Program-made: the position numbers and the translations under genes
Assembly (NCBI GenBank): GCA_003175915.1
Contig: PSRH01000182.1
Span: 1-15,532, forward strand
Length of the DNA: 15,532 nucleotides
Direction of reading: 5' to 3'
Source of the DNA: Candidatus Melainabacteria bacterium
GTDB taxonomy: Bacteria; Cyanobacteriota; Vampirovibrionia; Obscuribacterales; Obscuribacteraceae
Shown: positions 6,562 through 13,902 of the stretch, in pieces
How the letters are laid out: every line of letters starts with the position of its first letter
Position numbering within the stretch: position 1 is the first letter of the stretch
Notes under the pieces: generated by a model
What the model saw: the letters and a program-made list of their open reading frames with translations, nothing else
Database searches by the model: none
What the model was told of the DNA's origin: nothing

Positions 6562-7566
6562 ATGCTTGAATCGTTTGGTCGCGGCTTGAAAATGATTGGC
6601 GCCAGTATTCGTATGGGCTGGCGAGATAAACGGCTTCTCTGGCCGTCGTTTTTCAGCGTTATCGCTAACTTCTTCTTCGGTACGCTTCTGCTTGTCCAGG
6701 GGATCGGCTTTTTCCAGAGTAACCCCGGGGCTTCAGCGGCTCCCCAGCACATCGCCAAACAGTCGCATTTGCTTTTAAGACACATTCAATCCGGGAATTG
6801 GGCCCAGGCAGGCGGCTTAAACGGTGCCTTCGACCAAGGCGGCTTTGGCAGCCAGATATTCAGCGGTAACAACGAATGTGCCTGGATTGCCTTCTTGATT
6901 GTCGCCCTCTGGTGGTTGACCAATCGATTTCTCGAGGGAGTGACCACCGCCCTTGTCTATAGTCATTTGACCGAAGGCCCGGGCTCTGGGAAATTCTCCA
7001 TAGCCTGCCGCGCTGTCTTATCAAGCATGGAAGCGATTTTCTGGTTGGGGGCCGCCACCTTCATTGCTAAGACCATCGCCGGCTGGTTGCGGGGCAAGAA
7101 GGGTGCCGGGGTGTTTGGTTTTGGCCTGGGATTTTTGGCCAACTTGGTGCAAGTATTTTGGACGCTTGCCGGTCACTTGATTCTGCCTGCCATTGTCATT
7201 GAAGGTGCCACTTTCTGGGGAGCGCTCAAGCGGGCAGACAAAATGGCCTCGGGCAATCTTTTGACGATTGGCTTTGGTGAGGTCGGTGTCGACGCCCTCT
7301 TTGCCGGGATCAGCTGGTTGATGGGCGGCTTGGGGGTGACAGCCTTCTACCTGGCCTTCAGTCAGGGCATGCTTTTGACGCCGCTCTTCGGCATCGCCGC
7401 CTGTCTCTGGGCACTGAGCGTCATTCTCATTACCGCTATATCGATCTATATCCGCGCCGCTTTTTATACGTGTTTATATGTCTGGGCGATCGAAGCAGAA
7501 GCTGTCACCGAGATGGAACGGCGTCACGTGCGCCCGCCAGCTCCATTAGCTGCTGCGCTTGCCTGA
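6562..7566 (+). CDS. Multi-pass membrane protein, DUF6159-like
   Basis: A 334-residue integral membrane protein. The N-terminus GRGLKMIGASIRMGWRDKRL followed by LWPSFFSVIANFFFG fits the opening of DUF6159 proteins as I recall them. So does VFWTLAGHLILPAIVIEGA (about 198-216) followed by ALKRADKMASG. Hydrophobic segments lie at about 27-50, 106-134, 156-176, 184-215, 241-263, 265-285 and 286-308, so six or seven spans are likely. A loop at 52-104 between the first two spans is Gly/Gln/Asn-rich. The C-terminus is short, charged then Pro/Ala-rich, and probably cytoplasmic. ATG 6562 has GTGAGG eight bases upstream. No enzymatic motif is visible and I cannot assign a function. It follows the acyl-CoA ligase by 170 bases and may be transcribed independently. 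Confidence 0.7.
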   Translation: MLESFGRGLKMIGASIRMGWRDKRLLWPSFFSVIANFFFGTLLLVQGIGFFQSNPGASAAPQHIAKQSHLLLRHIQSGNWAQAGGLNGAFDQGGFGSQIFSGNNECAWIAFLIVALWWLTNRFLEGVTTALVYSHLTEGPGSGKFSIACRAVLSSMEAIFWLGAATFIAKTIAGWLRGKKGAGVFGFGLGFLANLVQVFWTLAGHLILPAIVIEGATFWGALKRADKMASGNLLTIGFGEVGVDALFAGISWLMGGLGVTAFYLAFSQGMLLTPLFGIAACLWALSVILITAISIYIRAAFYTCLYVWAIEAEAVTEMERRHVRPPAPLAAALA

Positions 7567-7631
7567 AAAGCGGCTATACCTGAAGAAACTAATCAGAACG
7601 AACCAATCAAAAAACCTAAAACCGGCTCAGG

Positions 7632-7654
7632 GCGAGGGTTTCAATAAACCTCGC
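7632..7654. terminator. Hairpin after the membrane-protein gene, possible transcript end
   Basis: GCGAGG-G-TTT (7632-7641) pairs with AAACCTCGC (7646-7654) around a CAAT loop. This gives nine pairs with one bulged G at 7638. No T-run follows on either strand, so a Rho-independent terminator is only a possibility. It lies 66 bases after the stop of the plus-strand gene and 92 bases beyond the stop of the minus-strand gene. Confidence 0.35.
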
Positions 7655-7719
7655 GGCGGCAAACCACCAGGTAATATTAACTTCATGAACGGCGCTACTC
7701 TTGATCATGCTCTCGGCTG

Positions 7720-7744
7720 AAGAAGGGGCATGGTTGCCCTTCTT
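7720..7744. terminator. Hairpin directly after the TPR-protein stop, possible transcript end
   Basis: AAGAA-G-GGGCA (7720-7730) pairs with TGCCCTTCTT (7735-7744) around a TGGT loop. This gives ten pairs with one bulged G. It begins one base beyond the stop codon of the minus-strand gene (7746-7748), in the gap between two convergent genes. A clear T-run is missing on both strands, so the terminator role is inferred from position and fold. Confidence 0.4.
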
Positions 7745-7745
7745 A

Positions 7746-8627
7746 TCAATCATTGATGCTGAAAAGCCGCTTCAATTTCGCTATCCGTTCGGTGATCGGG
7801 GCATCGTTCACTTTGCCGAAACTGTCTAGTTCCATGCGCTCGAGCCTTTTGAGCACCGAGGTTTCGCTTCTTGGTTGCCCATAAATCTTGGTCTCCAGGC
7901 GATTGATGCTCTCGTCAATCTTGGGAAGGGTTTCGTTTTCACTGTGCTGGCGCGGCAGTAGTTTGGCACCACTTTCGATACCGGGATCGTAATAGCTATC
8001 AAGCGAGTTGTGGGAGGAAGTGGCTGGCTGAGCCGGTTTGCTTTCATGCGTCTGGGCAAGAGCATTGTCTTTGCTAGCCGGCTGCGCCTCGACAAAGGCG
8101 TCGCTAGTTTGCTTGATCACCGGCGGCGGCTCATCCTGATTCTTGGCAGTGTTAGGGGAGTTGATGATGATTACCGTCGATTCGGGAGGCTTTTCTTTTA
8201 CTTCTGTTGCTTCGCCAATCGCGGCAGTTTCCACCTCTTGCGACTTGCCCTGTCTAGCCATGGCTTGCTGGCAAATGCCTAAGTTATACCTGGCTTTGCG
8301 ATCGTTTGGACTAAGGTGCAGAGCCGTTTCCCATTGTTCTTTCGCCAGATCGTACTTGCCCTGCTGATAGTAAAAGATGCCCCAATTGTTATGAGCCAAC
8401 ACTATATTGCTCTTGGCGTAGCTGTTGTCCGGGTCAAGCTCAAGGCATTTTTCGTATTCATCAATTGCCTGTTTGAACAAATTACGCGACAGATACGTGT
8501 TGCCACGGTTGATGTCGTTTCTTACTTCGGCATAGCTTGCCTCGTCTGCTTGGGCGCCTGGTTGGCCAAGAGCATTAAGGCTTATGACAAGCAAACAAAT
8601 CTTTGATAGTAGGGGCAATCGTAACAC
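7746..8627 (-). CDS. Exported TPR-repeat protein with C-terminal 'RLE..xxG' repeats
   Basis: A 293-residue protein. Residues 1-27 look like a signal peptide (LLSKICLLVISLNALG, then PGAQA before DEAS). Two TPR units follow, at about 37-70 (YLSRNLFKQAIDEYEKCLEL) and 80-113 (NWGIFYYQQGKYDLAKEQWE). A low-complexity linker rich in Glu, Pro, Ser and Gln spans about 126-235. The tail has two or three related units: INRLETKIYG (241-250), LKRLERMELDSFG (259-271) and ITERIAKLKRLF (278-289). I associate this tail pattern with exported proteins of Cyanobacteria and Melainabacteria, from memory. TPRs usually mediate protein-protein contacts; no catalytic motif is visible. The start is GTG 8627, the only good codon between the upstream stop and the signal peptide; the ribosome binding site is weak. 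The precise role is unknown. Confidence 0.75.
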   Translation of the reverse strand: MLRLPLLSKICLLVISLNALGQPGAQADEASYAEVRNDINRGNTYLSRNLFKQAIDEYEKCLELDPDNSYAKSNIVLAHNNWGIFYYQQGKYDLAKEQWETALHLSPNDRKARYNLGICQQAMARQGKSQEVETAAIGEATEVKEKPPESTVIIINSPNTAKNQDEPPPVIKQTSDAFVEAQPASKDNALAQTHESKPAQPATSSHNSLDSYYDPGIESGAKLLPRQHSENETLPKIDESINRLETKIYGQPRSETSVLKRLERMELDSFGKVNDAPITERIAKLKRLFSIND

Positions 8628-8784
8628 TGGTAAGCTTCTTATTAGGAAGATGGCTCAGGCCTTGGCTACAGGGCCAAGTGATTTTCTCAAGGCATTTCGA
8701 CAGTTTTGGCACTTAATCGCCCGGCATTCGTCGTTGACTTTCGGTATCTGGAATAGTCAAGAAGAAGTAATTAAATCTTAAACC

Positions 8785-8806
8785 ATTCCAATTGTGGATT
8801 CCAATT
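8785..8806 (+). repeat. 9-bp direct repeat overlapping a promoter
   Basis: ATTCCAATT occurs at 8785-8793 and again at 8798-8806, separated by GTGG, so the period is 13 bases. The second copy covers the position expected for the -35 element of the promoter whose -10 is TATACT at 8822-8827. Such tandem copies near -35 are typical of binding sites for a dimeric regulator; which one is not known. Confidence 0.5.
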
Positions 8807-8827
8807 AGATTTGACCGCTACTATACT
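8799..8827 (+). promoter_or_regulatory. Probable promoter of the small exported protein gene
   Basis: TATACT (8822-8827) matches the -10 consensus at five of six bases. Seventeen bases upstream is the weak TTCCAA (8799-8804). A transcript from about 8834 would include the GGAAAAGG ribosome binding site (8841-8848) and the ATG at 8859, but would exclude the in-frame TTG at 8811. The weak -35 inside a direct repeat fits an activator-dependent promoter. Confidence 0.45.
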
Positions 8828-8858
8828 CATCTTTGGCGGTGGAAAAGGCATGATGACA

Positions 8859-9164
8859 ATGGGCTTTAGACAGATTAGACATACGGCCGTCGGCCTCGGT
8901 TTGCTTTTGGTTTTACCCTCGGTAGCTCAGCCAGATAGCGTCTGGCGGGCTGGAGTATTCTCAAGCGCCGCCCCCAGTAACAATAGCCCGGAGCGAGCCC
9001 TTGAGCGGATTTTGAACCAGCCAGCCAGCGATAGCCTGAGGCTGGATGGCGCTAACGGCGACCAATTGAAGCGGGCGCCACAAGCCCAAAAAGACACGAT
9101 TCACCGCTATAAAAATTCGGGAAGAGTCTTGATTCTTGGCGGTCCTGAAGCATTTTCTATGTAG
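8859..9164 (+). CDS. Small exported protein of unknown family
   Basis: A protein of about 101 residues. It begins with a short basic stretch (MGFRQIRH) and a hydrophobic core (TAVGLGLLLVLPSVAQ) that together look like a signal peptide cut near residue 24. The mature part is about 75 residues, hydrophilic and rich in Ser, Asn, Ala and Gln, with no cysteine and no motif that I recognise. It ends in GRVLILGGPEAFSM. ATG 8859 was chosen because GGAAAAGG (8841-8848) lies ten bases upstream; ATG 8850 or 8853 are too close to that site, and TTG 8811 lies before the probable transcript start. It stands alone between a minus-strand TPR gene and the hybrid kinase. A promoter, ribosome binding site and signal peptide in register support a real gene, but no homolog comes to mind. 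Confidence 0.55.
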   Translation: MGFRQIRHTAVGLGLLLVLPSVAQPDSVWRAGVFSSAAPSNNSPERALERILNQPASDSLRLDGANGDQLKRAPQAQKDTIHRYKNSGRVLILGGPEAFSM

Positions 9165-9323
9165 CGGCCGGCTGGTCACCGCATCTGCTACCATCGGCGC
9201 TCCTCATTTCTGACCAGGCAAAAAGCCGGGATTTGCTAGCCTGTTTCAGCGGCCGTGCCGGCTGAGCGGATTTGTTGTGTCTTGCAGCGGGTATTAATAG
9301 GCTTGGAAACCTGAGAAGGCATA

Positions 9324-9348
9324 TTTGGCAGACATCTTTGGCAGGCAT
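9324..9348 (+). repeat. Tandem 12-bp direct repeat in the hybrid kinase leader
   Basis: TTTGGCAGACAT (9324-9335) and TTTGGCAGGCAT (9337-9348) differ at one base and have a period of 13 bases. They lie 31 bases before the kinase start codon. They could be a regulator-binding site or part of a structured leader. Confidence 0.5.
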
Positions 9349-9378
9349 TGGGGTTCGTCTAAGCCAGGAATTTCGTCA

Positions 9379-12300
9379 ATGAAACGGTCGATCACCGCCA
9401 AAATTGCAGTTTTTGCGGCAATAACCTTTATATTGCTGAGCTTCATTGGGGCGATCGCCTACCAGCAAATCCTCAAACAAATCGAGGCCGGTCAAAACCT
9501 CTTACGAACCGAGGATGTCCTTACTGAGCTGGAGAAGACTAGCGCTCTTATTAAGGATCTTAAGAAAGAGGATAGCTCGCCTGCCATTGCCGGTAATGCC
9601 GACCGGATCAAGCTGCACAACCAGATAACGGCAGCTATCGACAATCACCTTAGTCGACTGAATGAACTGAAGCGGCGGCAAACGAAAGCCGATATGACTT
9701 TTCGCCTGGCTAGCGACAAGGTAATTGCAGACGGAGCGATTTTTATTCTGGTTACCATAGTTATGCTCGCCCTGGTGGTTCATTTCGTTCAACATTACGA
9801 GCGCGAGCGCAGTAAAACAGAAGCAATCCAGCAGGCCATTGCCCTGAAGTTTTCCGGCATCTTTAATCAAAGCTCGGAAACTATATTCTTGCTTGATCCA
9901 GAAGGGAAAATTCTCCAGGCCAACGAAACCGGGCTGCGCCTGGTTGGGGCCAAGCGCGAAGACGTTGTCGGCCTGGCTTACTGGGAAACGAAGTGGTGTC
10001 ACGGTCCAGCTGGTGAACAAGAGCGCTTGAAACAAGCTGTCGTACAAGCCGGACAGGGAGCGGTAGTTCGCTTCGAGACACAATATAAAACCGCCGATGG
10101 CGGATTGGTCGATATCGATTTCTCGCTAAAGCCCTTGAAAGACGAAAAGGGGCAAACCGTCTTTCTCATCGCTGAAGCGCATGAACTGACCGATTTCAAA
10201 AAAGCTGAACGTGCCGTCCTGGAAAGCGAAGGTAGGTTGAGAGCTATTTTCGCCAATATGGGGGAAGGTTTGTGTCAGTTGGATGCCGCCGGCAAACTCG
10301 TCTATTTGAATCCAGCCGGAGCAAAGATGCTTGGCTACGAAATGCAAGATATCGTCGGCTTGAGCATGCACGACTTGATTCACCCCCATCCTCCCGATAT
10401 GGGAGGACACGCAGCCGCAGAATGTCCGATTCTAAAATCAATGAAGGACAGCCTGGCCTACCCCAGCCGCGACGATCTTTTCGCTCGCAAGGACGAAAGC
10501 CTCTTGCCGGTGAGAATCTTGAGCTCACCTCTTGTGATCGACGGGCAAGTGAAGGGATTGGTTGTCTCCTTCGAAGATATCACGGCTCTCAAACGTGCCG
10601 AGCGCCGCTCTACTGCTCAGTACTCCGTTACCCGCGCTCTTGCCCAGTCTGATTCCGTCGAAGAAGCGGCCGCTAAAATCATCGAGTCCATTTGCTTCAA
10701 TATCGGTTGGGATGTTGGTGCCATGTGGATCTATGACGAGGTCACCAAGCGTCTTCGCTTTGTCCAGATGTGGCATCACAAATCCTTTGAACTTGTCGGT
10801 TTTGAAGAAGAATGCCGGCGGCAAGCCCAAGTCGAAGAGCTTACTTCCCACGGAAACGCCTTTAGCGAAAACGCTCCCCTCTGGATAAGCCGCAGCGATC
10901 GCGAAAATAATCCTTACTTTCTCAGCGTTGCTGCCAAAAACGGATTGAATACAGCCTTTGCCTTTCCAATTAGAAATGAGGACACTTGCATCGGAGTAAT
11001 CGAGCTTTATAGTTCGGAATTACAAGAACCGAACATCGAGCTTCTCCACATGCTGGACGCTTTAGGCCGCCAGTTCGGCCAGTTCATCGAACGCAAACGA
11101 GTGGAACGGCGCTTGAAAGAGAGCGAAGAACTCTTCAGCCAATTGGCCGACAACATCAAAGAAGTCTTTTGGGTGGCCACTCCCAACCTGGACCGAATGC
11201 TCTTCGTCAGTCCTGCCTACGAGGAAGTCTGGGGATTTTCTCAAGAAGAGATTTTGAAAAATCCATCCATCTATCTCAGATCGGTGGTAAAGGATGATCG
11301 ACAGAAAGTTGCTGATCACTTTAAGCCGGAAAACATGGGAGAAGTTGGCTCCGCGATCGAGTATCGCATGACTGGTAGCGATGGCGATCTTCGCTGGATC
11401 TGGTCTCGCGCTTTTCCAATCAAAGATGAAAATGGCACGGTGGTTCGACTTTGCGGTATTGCCCATGATATCACCGAGCGGAAGGAAGTCGAGAAGCGCG
11501 TAAGCGAATTTTACTCCACTGTTTCGCATGAGTTGAGGACGCCACTCACTTCTATTCGAGCATCTCTTGGTTTGATCGAGGGCGGATTGGCAGGGATGAT
11601 CACGGATAAGACCGGACAGTTGGTGCGCATTGCCCGCAGTGAGTCGGACCGACTGATTCGTCTGATTAACGACATTCTCGATATACGCAAAATCGAAGCC
11701 GGCCGGCTTGAATTGAAGCGCGAAGAAATATTGCCGCAAGATCTGATCAAAGTTACCCTCGATGCCGTGCGGGCCATGGCCAGCGAAAATAACATCAACC
11801 TGATTAGCGAAGTGAAAGTAGATCAGCATCTTATCTGCGATAGAGACCGAATTGTCCAGGTGCTTACCAACCTCGTTTCTAATGCCGCCAAATTCTCACC
11901 GCGCCACAGCACTGTGGTGGTGGCGGTAGAACATGGTGTCCATGGATCCTTCAGGTTTAGCGTCAAAGATTCAGGCCCGGGCATTCCCGAAGATCAGAAG
12001 CACCGCTTATTCGGATTGTTCCAGCAACTCGATTCCTCAGATAGTCGGCCCAAGGGCGGCACAGGACTTGGCTTGGCTATATCGAAAACCATCGTTGAGC
12101 AGCACGGAGGCGAAATCGGCGTCAATTCGAGCCCCGGTCAGGGCTCCGAATTCTGGTTTGAATTGCCCGCCCCTATCGCTTCCGATGCGGACAACATCGG
12201 TGAAACTAAAGGGCACACGATTCTTTTGGTCGAGGACGATATTCAGCTTACTCAGCTACTGAAAGTGATTCTGGCTCACGACGGCTACGAAGTGACCATG

Positions 12301-12621
12301 GCTACCACCCTTGCGGAAGCTTCCAAAATTATCAAACGCCATCGCCCAGATGCCTTGATCTTGGACGTGCAACTACCTGACGGCAATGGCCTTGAATGGA
12401 TGAAAAAATTGCGCGAGTCGAAACAGGCCAACGACGTTCCCATAATTGTCTTGACCGGGCGTTCACCAAATCTGGAGCGCTACGGACATCCAATGCTAAT
12501 CGACTGGATTGATAAACCGTTTGACGAAAAACGCCTCTCGGAGGCGCTTAAAAAAGCAGTGTCAAGGACAGAGAAAAAAGCAGGTATCACTGGCGAAGTG
12601 CTGAGCTCGAGATCGGGATAG
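9379..12621 (+). CDS. Membrane hybrid histidine kinase: TM-sensor-TM, PAS, PAS, GAF, PAS, HisKA, HATPase, receiver
   Basis: A 1080-residue hybrid sensor kinase. Membrane spans at about 7-29 and 118-140 enclose a helical extracytoplasmic domain of about 88 residues resembling a CHASE3-type four-helix sensor. PAS domains follow at about 158-273, 287-405 and 582-705 (the last with a PAC ending GIAHDITERK), and a GAF domain at about 420-565. The kinase core has TVSHELRTPLTSIR with phospho-acceptor His717, the N box VLTNLVSNAAKF, G1 DSGPGIP (from 864) and G2 GGTGLGLAIS. A C-terminal receiver at about 945-1060 has LLVEDD, ALILDVQLPDGNG (phospho-acceptor Asp996), IIVLTGR and DKPFD (Lys1046). Phosphate should move from His717 to Asp996; no HPt domain or DNA-binding output is present, so a partner elsewhere is needed. 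ATG 9379 has AGGA nine bases upstream and lies next to the first span. The signal is unknown. Confidence 0.94.
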   Translation: MKRSITAKIAVFAAITFILLSFIGAIAYQQILKQIEAGQNLLRTEDVLTELEKTSALIKDLKKEDSSPAIAGNADRIKLHNQITAAIDNHLSRLNELKRRQTKADMTFRLASDKVIADGAIFILVTIVMLALVVHFVQHYERERSKTEAIQQAIALKFSGIFNQSSETIFLLDPEGKILQANETGLRLVGAKREDVVGLAYWETKWCHGPAGEQERLKQAVVQAGQGAVVRFETQYKTADGGLVDIDFSLKPLKDEKGQTVFLIAEAHELTDFKKAERAVLESEGRLRAIFANMGEGLCQLDAAGKLVYLNPAGAKMLGYEMQDIVGLSMHDLIHPHPPDMGGHAAAECPILKSMKDSLAYPSRDDLFARKDESLLPVRILSSPLVIDGQVKGLVVSFEDITALKRAERRSTAQYSVTRALAQSDSVEEAAAKIIESICFNIGWDVGAMWIYDEVTKRLRFVQMWHHKSFELVGFEEECRRQAQVEELTSHGNAFSENAPLWISRSDRENNPYFLSVAAKNGLNTAFAFPIRNEDTCIGVIELYSSELQEPNIELLHMLDALGRQFGQFIERKRVERRLKESEELFSQLADNIKEVFWVATPNLDRMLFVSPAYEEVWGFSQEEILKNPSIYLRSVVKDDRQKVADHFKPENMGEVGSAIEYRMTGSDGDLRWIWSRAFPIKDENGTVVRLCGIAHDITERKEVEKRVSEFYSTVSHELRTPLTSIRASLGLIEGGLAGMITDKTGQLVRIARSESDRLIRLINDILDIRKIEAGRLELKREEILPQDLIKVTLDAVRAMASENNINLISEVKVDQHLICDRDRIVQVLTNLVSNAAKFSPRHSTVVVAVEHGVHGSFRFSVKDSGPGIPEDQKHRLFGLFQQLDSSDSRPKGGTGLGLAISKTIVEQHGGEIGVNSSPGQGSEFWFELPAPIASDADNIGETKGHTILLVEDDIQLTQLLKVILAHDGYEVTMATTLAEASKIIKRHRPDALILDVQLPDGNGLEWMKKLRESKQANDVPIIVLTGRSPNLERYGHPMLIDWIDKPFDEKRLSEALKKAVSRTEKKAGITGEVLSSRSG

Positions 12622-12639
12622 CGACCTAGGTCATGCTCT

Positions 12640-13131
12640 TCAAAATACCTCCTTGCCCTTGTCCGTCAAATTGATCACCCGACAACGACTGGCTTTCACC
12701 AAATCATCCGGCTTGAGGACAATTTCATGGCCCCAGACGCCGGCACCGACACCGAGATATTCCTCACTGATTAAGGATGAGTCAAGGAAGGACTGAAAGT
12801 CTTCTGGTTGCCAATGGAAGGGCGGTATCGAGCCCACTTCATAACCGGTTAAGGAGAGCACGTTTTCGCGGCTGGCCATGGCAATGTTCCGTGATCCAAG
12901 CGCTTTCTTAAGGTGCCCGGAGATGACGTTTTGATCGCCGCCCACCATAATCAGCGCCCTGACCTGGCTGTCCGTCTCAAATATGAGGGTCTTGACCATC
13001 TGTCTTTCCCGGAAGCCAAGTGCCCTGGCGACGCTAGCAGCCCCTTTCTCAGTGGCGGCCGGAAAGGTCATCCTTTGATACGGAATCTTGAGACGATCCA
13101 AATAATCGTGAGCAGGCAATTGAGCAATCAT
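12640..13131 (-). CDS. YbaK/EbsC-type aminoacyl-tRNA deacylase
   Basis: A 163-residue protein of the family that hydrolyses mischarged aminoacyl-tRNAs (YbaK, ProX and the INS editing domain). Visible features are ATEKGAASVARALGFRERQM (residues 27-46), VKTLIF (47-52) with the conserved Lys48, LIMVGGDQNV (60-69), and TGYEVGSIPPF (95-105), the GxxxGxxPPF loop of the family. Members act in the cytoplasm on Cys-tRNA(Pro), Ala-tRNA(Pro) or similar substrates; which one applies here cannot be read off. The start is set at ATG 13131; TTG 13137 would add two residues. No strong ribosome binding site is seen for either. It converges on the hybrid kinase with 18 bases between stops and is divergent from the pseudopilin-like gene. 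Confidence 0.88.
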   Translation of the reverse strand: MIAQLPAHDYLDRLKIPYQRMTFPAATEKGAASVARALGFRERQMVKTLIFETDSQVRALIMVGGDQNVISGHLKKALGSRNIAMASRENVLSLTGYEVGSIPPFHWQPEDFQSFLDSSLISEEYLGVGAGVWGHEIVLKPDDLVKASRCRVINLTDKGKEVF

Positions 13132-13213
13132 TGACAATAGTTTTAATCACCCGGAAGAGTTTGACGAATCGGCAAGCAGAGTCATCTACTTTTAGCAAGC
13201 AGGGGATTCTGGC

Positions 13214-13242
13214 TTTCCTAAGTTAACTCGGCATTTTATACT
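13214..13242 (+). promoter_or_regulatory. Possible promoter of the pseudopilin-like gene
   Basis: TATACT (13237-13242), the same -10 hexamer as at 8822, lies 17 bases after a weak TTTCCT (13214-13219). It gives a leader of about 30 bases before ATG 13281. AAGGAG at 13246-13251 would fall near the transcript start and is not in a useful position for that ATG. Confidence 0.35.
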
Positions 13243-13280
13243 GTGAAGGAGCAGTTGTCTGTGAGAACAGTTGAGAAGCG

Positions 13281-13754
13281 ATGGACGAGAGCAAAGCGGA
13301 AGCGGGCGTTGAGTTTCGGGAAAAGAGTAAGATGCAGTTGAACTGGCGCTTCATCAGGAAAATCGAAGCGCTTGTGTTTGCCAGCATGTTCTTAGCCGTG
13401 CCATTTTTTGCCTTTCGCATCGTCGACATCGCCGGTACCTCCCTGATGGTGCAGAATACCGCCGTCGATCTGGTGCGGGATTTGATTCGAGCCCGAGAAA
13501 TCGCCAAGGATTACGGATTGGTGATCACCGTTTCCAGCGCACTGCCAGCCGGTAACGACCCTTGTTCCTATCTCATTCAGAACGGTACCAGAACGATCGA
13601 GCAGGTCGTTTTGCCAAGGGGCGTTTCCATGGTCGGATCGGTAACCTTCGATGAGAAAGGCTCGCCCCGCAATCGCGCCTCTTTCATCGTCAACAAGGGC
13701 GCCAGAACCACCTACGTCGAAGTAGATACTCAAGGACAGACATCTTTACATTAG
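13281..13754 (+). CDS. Membrane-anchored GspH/FimT-like (pseudopilin-like) protein
   Basis: A 157-residue protein with one hydrophobic segment at about 29-50 (EALVFASMFLAVPFFAF). The following region has the layout of GspH/FimT pseudopilins: a helix VRDLIRAREIAKDYGLVITV (65-84), then strands with YLIQNGTRTIEQVVLPRGVS (97-116), SVTFDEKGSPR (120-130) and TTYVEVDTQGQ (143-153). In that family this part is a C-terminal beta domain exposed on a type IV pilus or type II secretion pseudopilus. The processing site (Gly then FTLIE-type helix) is not present: the segment is preceded by IRKIEA, so it may stay uncleaved. ATG 13281 and ATG 13332 (MQLNWRFIRK) are both possible; the latter has GGGAAAAGAG upstream. 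Similarity is by pattern only, and no other pilus gene is in view. Confidence 0.6.
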   Translation: MDESKAEAGVEFREKSKMQLNWRFIRKIEALVFASMFLAVPFFAFRIVDIAGTSLMVQNTAVDLVRDLIRAREIAKDYGLVITVSSALPAGNDPCSYLIQNGTRTIEQVVLPRGVSMVGSVTFDEKGSPRNRASFIVNKGARTTYVEVDTQGQTSLH

Positions 13755-13902
13755 GTACGTGGCGCGGCCAGCGCTGCGCAGACTGCCTTGCCTGGTCGGT
13801 CGACGAAAGCTTTGACACCAGGGACAGTGTCGGCCTGTCATCCCGCTCAGGTGATTACGATCGCGGTATGATTAACGAGTTCTGTCGTAACGGAAAACCA
13901 AC

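Noticed and set aside
8584..8781. A 65-codon open frame, or its 43-codon part from ATG 8650
   Set aside because: It overlaps the signal peptide of the TPR gene, and the AGGAAG touches the ATG at 8650 with no spacing. Promoter sequence for the minus-strand gene is more likely.
9325..9378. TTG 9325 as the start of the hybrid kinase
   Set aside because: It lies within a direct repeat and lacks a good ribosome binding site. ATG 9379 has AGGA nine bases before it and sits next to the first membrane span.
9502..10083. A 193-codon open frame on the minus strand
   Set aside because: It is antisense to the sensor and first PAS domain of the hybrid kinase and shows no recognisable motif.
11062..11829. 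A 255-codon open frame on the minus strand
   Set aside because: It lies fully inside the hybrid kinase gene, opposite its PAS and HisKA region. The plus-strand reading has clear domains, so this is an antisense shadow.
13814..13831. GACAC-N8-GTGTC inverted repeat before the DUF2059 gene
   Set aside because: The arms are only five bases and such a repeat is expected by chance. The nearby TTGACA (13812-13817) has no good -10 at the right spacing.
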